DNA from: Patella vulgata
Taxonomy: Eukaryota; Mollusca; Gastropoda; Patellidae
NCBI RefSeq assembly: GCF_932274485.2
Contig: NC_065883.2
Span: 13,204,222 to 13,268,221, forward strand
Length of the DNA: 64,000 nt
Direction of reading: 5' to 3'
Positions 57,055 through 64,000 of the stretch are shown in pieces; the first letter of the stretch is position 1, and every line of letters begins with the position of its first letter. The notes beneath the pieces are model-generated. The model made no database searches. It had not been told where the DNA came from and was given only the letters and a program-made list of their open reading frames with translations. The position numbers and the translations under genes were made by a program.

Positions 57055-57976
57055 AGAGAGAGAGAGAGAGAGAGGGGGGGGGAGAAATGGTGTTAAACGT
57101 CCATTCGACACAAACTAGGTCATTTCGGGACTAACATATGATTCAATTTTATTTCAATAATTCGCTTGTGCGTGGGGGTCTTTAGCAGTGGGAGGAAACT
57201 GGAGGACCAGAAGAAAACACACGAGGTTGGACAGGCGATCCTACTCCTTTTCACGTACAACAAGGGAATCGAAACCCAATTTCTTTATTAGACCAGCAAG
57301 TGAGATTCAGTCAAAAACGGAACATTTCAACCTGTCCCGACCAGGAAAAGTCGTTCGCCTGGGAATAAAAACTGAGATTCTGTACACACCATTGGCAGCA
57401 CGATAACACACGAGGTTGGACAGGCGATCCTACTCCTTTTCACGTACAACAAGGGAATCGAAACCCAATTTCTTTATGAGAACAGCAAGTGAGATTCAGT
57501 CAAAAACGGAACATTTCAACCTGTCCCGACCAGGAAAAGTCGTTCGCCTGGGAATAAAAACTGAGATTCTGTACACACCATTGGCAGCACGATAACACAC
57601 GAGGTTGGACAGGCGATCCTACTCCTTTTCACGTACAACAAGGGAATCGAAACCCAATTTCTTTATTAGACCAGAAAGTGAGATTCAGTCAAAAACGGAA
57701 CATTTCAACCTGTCCCGACCAGGAAAAGTCGTTCGCCTGGGAATAAAAACTGAGATTCTGTACACACCATTGGCAGCACGATAACACACGAGGTTGGACA
57801 GGCGATCCTACGCCTTTTCACGTACAACAAGGGAATCGAAACCCAATTTCTTTATTAGACCAGCAAGTGAGATTCAGTCAAAAACGGAACATTTCAACCT
57901 GTCCCGACCAGGAAAAGTCGTTCGCCTGGGAATAAAAACAGAGATTCTGTACACACCATTGGCAGCACGATAAAGA
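57055..57976 (-). mobile_element. SINE-A opening into a 189-bp chimeric array
   Basis: (AG)n tail, GTTAAACGTCCATTCGACAC and the centre lead into the array at 57221. Confidence 0.9.
57221..57976. repeat. Four copies of a 189-bp SINE-A/SINE-B chimeric unit
   Basis: Unit starts at 57221, 57410, 57599 and 57788. The first third is SINE-A (ACGAGGTTGGACAGGCGATC to GGGAATCGAAACCCA). The middle is foreign (ATTTCTTTATTAGACCAGCA). The last third is SINE-B-like (GTCGTTCGCCTGGGA, CTGTACACACCATTGGCAGC, ACGATAA). Copies are nearly identical. Confidence 0.95.
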
Positions 57977-58110
57977 CCCCTGACAGTTTGGAAATCAAAA
58001 TAGGAGTATTAGAGTCGCTGTTAGGGTAAAATTCCCCCCATGACGCATACCCGTTTTCATTAGTCGATTGCAGAAAAGTAAGAAGTGAAACGCCATTTAA
58101 TTTCTAACCC
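57970..58110 (+). mobile_element. SINE-B 3' part continuing out of the array
   Basis: AAAGACCCCTGACAGTTTGG, TTAGGGTAAAATTCCCCCCA, CCCGTTTTCATTAG, then GTGAAACGCC. It shows that the array's last third came from this SINE. Confidence 0.8.
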
Positions 58111-58422
58111 GTTCACCGAATTATTATTAATTACATCATTTTCCAATGAAATCTGCAATTTGGCATGATGAATTATTAGATAGGACATAATGTATTAATA
58201 AATTGTAAGATACAATCGTTAAAACTGTACGCTCGGCAGGTGATCGAACATTTTAATTCAATAAAAATAACATATAAAAACTGGATGTAGTGATAGCCAT
58301 GATGACACTGATACAGAATGACAGGGTGTCCCCGGAGACGCCAGTTGATTTGATTATAAAATCAGTTTCATTTATTACAAAGCTTGGAAGTAGTTCGGTA
58401 AGTTGCTAACTGAACAAACAGT

Positions 58423-58873
58423 CATAGGCGTACGAGCTGTGGGGGCTGGGGGGCCGCCCCCCCCCCCCATTTTGGGCACCAAATGCTGGAAAAATTTGGG
58501 CACACAATTGTACTTTGTAAAAGTTGTATAAAAAAATATTGTGTTCTTGAATGCGTCCAATTTAAAAGCGAATTTAAATTCAGAGTGTCTATAGTTAGGC
58601 AATTAAATATAGAAATCTTAAGACTCGAACCCTCTATTGTTTGGAGTACAGTAAGCCACAAATTACAGTTACATAAACAACTGTTTTTAGTTGTGTATAT
58701 TACAAGTAAATAAGTTCTCTTTTATTGATGATTTAGAAATTAAGAACTTATTCATCGCAAAAGAGATATTATGATTATTATGTAACATACTAGGAACCTA
58801 ACTACATTTTTGGGGCACCAACCACCACCGCCCCCCCCCCCCCCCCAGTAAAAAATTTCCCCGTACGCCTATG
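58423..58873. mobile_element. hAT MITE, 451 bp, with exact 8-bp duplication
   Basis: Terminal inverted repeats CATAGGCGTACG and CGTACGCCTATG, with G and C runs just inside. CAAACAGT flanks it at 58415-58422 and 58874-58881. No transposase frame. Confidence 0.95.
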
Positions 58874-58884
58874 CAAACAGTACA

Positions 58885-59770
58885 AACTCTAAGTTAATAA
58901 ACGGCCATTGTTGAGTTGGAACTAATAGTACAAATGATTTATATTATCGTTAATAATAATGTTACTGGCCAGTCATTTATTGATGACTTGTGATTTATAT
59001 ACGAGGTCATCAACACTATAGTTAATAGATATCGACAAATTGAATGAAGACTAATGATAAATTTTATTCTGTGGTTTTACTATCATTGTGATTTGTAGTA
59101 CTGCGAGTAGGAAGGACTGATTGTGATTTTGATAGTTTTGTTGGGGCTTTTTCTTTGAGCAGGAATATTTTTCTGATCTATGCTCGTATGAATACCAATG
59201 ACTGCTTTAAATTGAAACTAGCTCTGTTAGATTTAGCCTTTTTTTTACACTCCGGGTAACTTGTGCAGGAATCTGTGTCTGATATGAAGCTGTTATCTTT
59301 AGTTCAAGGAATACCAATGACTGTTTTAAATTAAAACTAGGTGTTACATTAATCATTGTTTTCCTCTGGATATCTTGTGCATGACGTCTTTTTGGAAACG
59401 CAGTACTGACGTTTGAAGATCACGTGATTAACAACCATAGTTTAGGTTTTCTGTCCGTTCAGATCTGGAAGGTTAGTTCCTCTTTTGGTTTCTTGTCCAT
59501 GGATTCTGTTTTTCGCAAGCGACCTTTATCTGGAGAATTGAACTGAGACTTTTGCGAAATGAATGGACTGCTCTTAATTTTGTACCAGTTCGGACTGTTT
59601 GGACGTTTGTGTTAAATTTTGTTTCGGACAAACAACGTGCATCTGGACACAGAATACAAATGTCGCTGTTTACAGTCTAGGTATGATGCTTAACAATATA
59701 TTTCCTTTTCTTTATTTCGTACTGGATTTAATTGTAGTTGCCTGAAGTATAATTTATTTTTGGTGGTGGT
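58885..59770. other. Intergenic sequence with a short direct repeat
   Basis: GAATACCAATGACTG-TTTAAATTGAAACTAG occurs at about 59190 and 59308. No coding exon recognised. Confidence 0.45.
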
Positions 59771-59776
59771 GGAGGG

Positions 59777-60035
59777 GGGAGGGGGTGGATGGCCGAATGG
59801 TTAGCACGTACGCGCTGTATCATAAGGTCTGTAATTGAGTCAACTGGCGTGGTTTGATTCCCCGGTTGTACGTGACAATATGGTCGCCTGTTCAACCTCG
59901 TGGGTTTTCTCTGGGCCCTCCGGTTTCCACCCACTGCTAAAGACCCCCTACGCGCAAGCGAATTATTGAAATAAAATTGAACCATGTGTTAGTCCCGAAA
60001 TGACCTGGTCTGTGTCGAGTGGACGTTAAACCCCA

Positions 60036-60078
<43 letters not shown>
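59777..60078 (+). mobile_element. SINE-A, nearly full length
   Basis: GGATGGCCGAATGGTTAGCA, GGTTTGATTCCCCGGTTGTA, TGGGTTTTCTCTGGGCCCTC, GGACGTTAAACCCCATCTCT and a long (TC)n tail. Confidence 0.94.
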
Positions 60079-60079
<1 letters not shown>

Positions 60080-60234
60080 TTTTGTTACAGTGATTAGTTA
60101 AAATCATTCTCACCAAAAAGTCCTTTCTATTGATAGGTTGGACCAATTGAACAAATATTTCTTACAGATGTAGTTAGAGTTCACTGTAACAAAAATTCAC
60201 TTTTTTACTACACTATTTTTGTTCCGATCCGAGG

Positions 60235-60315
60235 TCTATTATCTGATTTTATTACATTTACCAGTATTCACTGGATTTTATTACATTACATTTACCAGTA
60301 TTCACTGGATTTTAA
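60235..60315. repeat. Direct duplication, about 40 bp
   Basis: ATTACATTTACCAGTATTCA-CTGGATTTTA occurs twice. Confidence 0.8.
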
Positions 60316-60506
60316 ATTTGCTCTTGTCTGTTTTGTTTTAAATTTCCAGTGAATGGTGTATAACGTAATTCACTGATAATATCTCTCTTTTTTGTCTAAA
60401 TAATTCCTTGGATCCCATCATATTCACTGTATACTCCTGGACACTGCATGATACCAAATAAAATATTGTTAAAACAAGTGTTAGCTCATAATTAAAACTA
60501 TGTATG

Positions 60507-60629
60507 TTACAGAACTAACACAGTTATATGGGATAACAATCGCTGGTTTATTATACACAAGCACAACGTTTCGATAAACTGGAAGGTCTATATATAATGC
60601 TGTCCCATATAACTGTGTTAGTTCTGTAA
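60507..60629. mobile_element. 123-bp element with 27-bp inverted ends and GAAACGTTG
   Basis: Ends TTACAGAACTAACACAGTTA-TATGGGA and the exact complement. The minus strand carries CCAGTTTATCGAAACGTTGTG, tying it to the GAAACGT-hairpin group. Confidence 0.85.
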
Positions 60630-60915
60630 TGTTTCCAATTGTTAAATGCCACTGTGTGTATTACAATTAACCGGACCATTCATTCCTTAAATGAAAACCC
60701 GGCCTGTATAAGTTACGAAACTTTGTTATTAAATAAGAGATAAGTGTTGGGAACATTCTTTCTATTACTCTGTTATCTGTTATCTGTTCTAAATACAAAA
60801 CAAATGGTTAAAAAACATTTAGTTTCAATTGTAGAAGGTGAATACATAGCACATGGTCAGTAATTGGTTTTAGTTTGGTTTTAATTAAAAGTAAAATAGC
60901 AGTTAGGAATGTCGG

Positions 60916-61061
60916 CAATCTGATTAAAACGCAGATCCTATTTCGTTTCGTTTTTTATAGTTCAAAATTTCGTTTTACTTGTCTTTACTACACTAGGTAG
61001 AGGCCATCGAAAGTATAAAAAAACGAAACGAAATATATAGATCTGTATTTTAATCAGATTG
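60916..61061. mobile_element. Mutator-like MITE, short 146-bp form
   Basis: CAATCTGATTAAAACGCAGA to TTTTAATCAGATTG, with the centre reduced to CTACACTAGGTAGAGGCCAT. GGAATGTCGG flanks it at 60906-60915 and 61062-61071. Confidence 0.95.
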
Positions 61062-61071
61062 GGAATGTCGG

Positions 61072-61970
61072 TTACAGTTGTTGAAATAGAAAACTAAACT
61101 GTGCAGTGGTCGGTGCGTCAATCTTAATGCAAGTGCAACGCATGCGTTGGTGTCTGCAAATTAAAACTGTAAAGATAGGTTGACAGATCAGTTTCAAGCA
61201 GATTGGTGGATAACATTTGTAGGTGGAGCATAGATTGTGCAAGGAGAACAATTGTAATAACTCTGGAAGTAAGTAATTATAGAAATTGTTGGAATCTAAG
61301 AGACTTTTTCATTTCACTACTCTGGACAATGGTGACTATACGATTGTCGCCAGAGCATTCACAAGATTCTGCAAAATCAACAAGAGCCATAACTCTTGAA
61401 ACAGTTGACATAAATGTAGTTTGCAGAGTGTTCACAAGAAATTTTGGATGACGGACAAAAGGACCGACAGGAGCGACAATAACATTCGACCACATTTCAA
61501 TCGGTTTGGACCGGCTAACCTACGTTGAATCTATTATTTTAGGTGGAAACGTGCTTAAATGGAATGACCCCACATCTATCAAATTTACATAAAATAAGTG
61601 GGTTTAAACATTTAAATGTCAAACACCACATGCATCTAGACAGAGCATATGAGGTGTTTCAATTTAAACATTGCATCAGTTAAAAAATAAAATGCAAGTC
61701 AGTGTGGATGTAATTTTATATGTTTGTAGAGTAGAGTAGATGTGTAATGGTAAATAAAGACTGAATATTTACTTATATATACTTTACATGTAACATTTAT
61801 ATATAGTACATGTAACATTTAACAATAACATGTTCTCGTAAAATTGATGTGCACTATATATTCACATCATTATAAATTCACCATCAGCCCACCTCGAACT
61901 TTAAAGGTTCCAAAAATTAATTAACCCCGCCTATATTAGAGAGTTCACAACTAGATGACCATATGTTTTT
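61072..61970. other. Intergenic sequence, unassigned open frames
   Basis: Overlapping frames at 61203-61451 (+) and 61277-61495 (-) show no known motif and no splice support. They could be a relic of something coding, but I cannot name it. Confidence 0.35.
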
Positions 61971-61974
61971 TTTA

Positions 61975-62110
61975 GATAATAATGTAATTTAGCCTAGATA
62001 ACCCACAAGGTAAGGCAAGCTAACTTACTTGTTTTACACAAGCGTGGGATCGAACCCAAATCTAAGATAACAGATTTAAGATCCGCACTATAGCGCTGTA
62101 GACTGAATGA
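61975..62110 (-). mobile_element. Third tRNA-headed SINE type
   Basis: The minus strand reads GGTCATTCAGTCTACAGCGC, GGGTTCGATCCCACGC (B box), then CCTTGTGGGTTATCTAGGC, which parallels the SINE-A centre CCTCGTGGGTTTTCTCCGGG. Only one copy is seen. Confidence 0.65.
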
Positions 62111-62539
62111 CCATACAATTCCGTATTCACCAGAATGCATACATGTGTGGAATGTTTGATAAAATGTTAAATATATAAGAAAAGGTGGATTCTGTTAGAG
62201 AGCAGTGGAGGTGAATCGTTGAAATACCTGCTGCAATTCTCGTCTTAAAGTGGCGTGATGGTCGACAAATTACGTTTCCGTAAATAAAGAAATTAATGCA
62301 AGCAGGAAACGAGTGTGTTAAATGAAAACTTTTATCAATTGCGTAAATTTCAGTACGTATTTATGACGATACCCTCCAGGTCACATTAATTTTGTACACA
62401 TTTATGTCAACACGCATTAATTCCATATTTATGTCAACACGCAAAAATTACATTACTGTATTTGAATGATAGACAACTAAGAACACAAAAAGTTCCTCGG
62501 GGTTCATCAGTCTGGTATCAAGTTGTCAGTGTTATATAG

Positions 62540-62716
62540 ACGGGGGAAGAAAAGCGTCTAATCGCTGGGATGGGACGAAAATTCGAGGTCCCTTGGCAGC
62601 ACGTTAAAGATACCTTGTCAGTTGAAACTCTATATAAAATAGATAGTAAGGCAGCTATCAGAGTCAAACTTTCCTCACAAGACAATTCATAATGGCGTAC
62701 GTCAGTCTTTCTTAAA
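62540..62716 (+). mobile_element. SINE-B, diverged 3' part
   Basis: GGGATGGGACGAAAATTCGA, GCACGTTAAAGATACCTTGT-CAGTTG, TGGCGTACGTCAGTCTTTCT. Confidence 0.75.
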
Positions 62717-62717
62717 A

Positions 62718-63141
62718 CGGGACGGCCACGTTGGCTCAGAGAGTAAGACATTTGCTCGCTAATCACGGTTCGCTCCCAGTGTTGGCCGCGGAAAAAAGTT
62801 CATTGGGATTTTCCGGCCCGGTTTCCCTTTGTCAGAGAAGGCCTGGCAAGAACAATAAAAAAGGAGGGCCACGTTGGCTCAGAGAGTAAGACATTTGCTC
62901 GATAACCAGGGTTTGCCCCCAGTCTTGGCCGCGGAAAAAAGTTCATTGGGATTTTCCGGCCTGGTTTCCCATTGTCAGAGAAGGTCTGGCAAGAACAGTG
63001 TCTAGTAGTTCGAAAAACGTAAAAGAACGTGTGCCGGTCTTCATTAGCCCAGTCGGTGCAGAACAGTAGGACGTTTCATCATTTCATCAGCACGGTTAGT
63101 GCAAAAAAGTAAGACGTTCAACCCCATTTCATTTTATTTCA
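62718..63141 (+). mobile_element. SINE-B with its 5' half in tandem duplicate
   Basis: GGCCACGTTGGCTCAGAGAG heads occur at about 62721 and 62867, both followed by CTTGGCCGCGGAAAAAAGTT (or GTTGGCC) and GATTTTCCGGCC. The second runs on to a doubled 3' end around 63060-63140. Confidence 0.85.
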
Positions 63142-63392
63142 CATGGGTGTATATAAAATTATAATTACATAAAACACCACATGTTTCAGTATCTTTGCAT
63201 TTAAGTTTGTAAGGTTGTGGACACGTGTTTGGGCGATCCATATAGAATAACGCAATAAATTAAAACTTTGATGCCATGGTATTTTTTTAACTCGGATTTT
63301 GTAATCGGGTAATTGAGGAAATGTTTTATAAATTGATGCCAACTGCCATAAACACGTGTTTTGTACAACGTATTTTCTTTGAAGCGGGAGTC

Positions 63393-63393
63393 C

Positions 63394-63430
<37 letters not shown>

Positions 63431-63590
63431 TGGGGTTTAGCAGTGGGAGAAAACGAAGGTTTCCCGGAGAAAACCCGTGAGGTTGGACAGGCGACCCTAC
63501 TCCTTGCCACGTACAGCCGGGGAATCGAAACCACGCCAGTTGACTCAATGACAGACTTTATGATACAGCGCGCATTCAGCCATCCAACCG
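63393..63590 (-). mobile_element. SINE-A with a microhomology deletion
   Basis: GAAATGGGGTTTAGCAGTGGG: the GGGTTTAACG of the 3' end is fused to GTCTTTAGCAGTGGG, sharing TTTA. Then GGGGAATCGAAACCACGCCA and CAATGACAGACTTTATGATA. Confidence 0.92.
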
Positions 63591-63599
63591 CCCGCGGGA

Positions 63600-63878
63600 G
63601 TCCAGACCACAAGAACTAACCAGATTGTCTTTATTTTCAATACAAGGCGTTGCTTTGTTTTGTTGAGAATTATGTATTAACCTATATGAATTTTGTAGGC
63701 TATATAGAATCTTTATATAATACTAATTGTTGGTTCAGATTGTTTATAATTTTCCATTACTCTATTTTGTTATTGCTAATGTTTTTGAAATTAAAACAGA
63801 ATTGTAATTTCTGATCAAGCTCGAATCAGGTAACTTCAAATTTTCAAGTAGAATCAAAAGTTGACCCGTGGACGCCAA
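63600..63878. other. AT-rich intergenic sequence
   Basis: No feature recognised. Confidence 0.4.
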
Positions 63879-64000
63879 ACTCTGATTAAAACACAGATCC
63901 TATTTCGCTTCGTTTTTATAGTTCAAATTTCCGTATTACTTGTCTTTCCTACATAGGCTTCATGTAGTGTAGCAGTGTGATAGGGTAAGCCATGGAAAGT
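63879..64000. mobile_element. Mutator-like MITE, cut by the window edge
   Basis: CTCTGATTAAAACACAGATC-CTATTTCG, ATAGTTCAAATTTCCGTATT, CTTGTCTTTCCTACA; the right end lies outside the window. Confidence 0.85.

Overview
The window looks like gene-poor nuclear DNA of a mollusc, probably a marine gastropod. The grounds are split genes with GT-AG introns, animal-specific proteins, AT-rich intergenic sequence, and very many copies of two tRNA-headed SINE types of a style common in mollusc genomes. The clade is an inference; no species is assigned.

Three protein-coding genes can be supported. (1) A CNRIP1 orthologue (CB1 cannabinoid receptor-interacting protein 1) lies on the minus strand, with three short coding exons (22970-23139, 14206-14362, 5175-5327) spread over 18 kb. 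(2) A gene for a single-pass membrane protein with six kelch repeats lies on the minus strand at 28442-29895. Almost all of it is one large exon; its 5' exon or exons are unresolved, and one 24-base candidate micro-exon is proposed at 31326-31349. (3) A ZFYVE21 orthologue lies on the plus strand, with seven coding exons from 33163 to 43212 whose phases all join; it encodes a FYVE zinc finger followed by a C-terminal PH-like region. The three genes show no shared pathway and simply lie near one another. From about 43.2 kb to the end I see no host gene.

Repeats make up most of the rest. SINE-A has a Ser/Leu-tRNA-like head (TGGCCGAATGGTTAGC), a conserved centre (GGGTTTTCTCCGGG) and the 3' end GACGTTAAACCCCATTTC followed by (TC)n. 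SINE-B has another tRNA-like head (GGTGGCTAAGTGGGTAAG, B box GGTTCGATCCC) and the same 3' end followed by (ATTTC)n. DNA-transposon relatives include a Mutator-like MITE family with 9-10 bp target duplications, a hAT MITE with an exact 8-bp duplication, a TTAAAGATGCATTATG MITE family, elements bounded by ATACGCCCACA that carry internal satellite arrays, and several fold-back palindromes.

The most striking pattern concerns tandem arrays. Two introns of the ZFYVE21 gene hold arrays whose repeat unit resembles the adjoining splice-site region, in one case including the start of the next coding exon. A similar array abuts the proposed micro-exon donor of the kelch gene. Separately, three or more SINE-A copies have expanded internally into arrays of 59, about 113 and 189 bp, each with a junction just beside the B-box complement. 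I found no gene cluster, CRISPR array, toxin system or other novel multi-gene system. The novelty here lies in repeat birth and its contact with splice sites.
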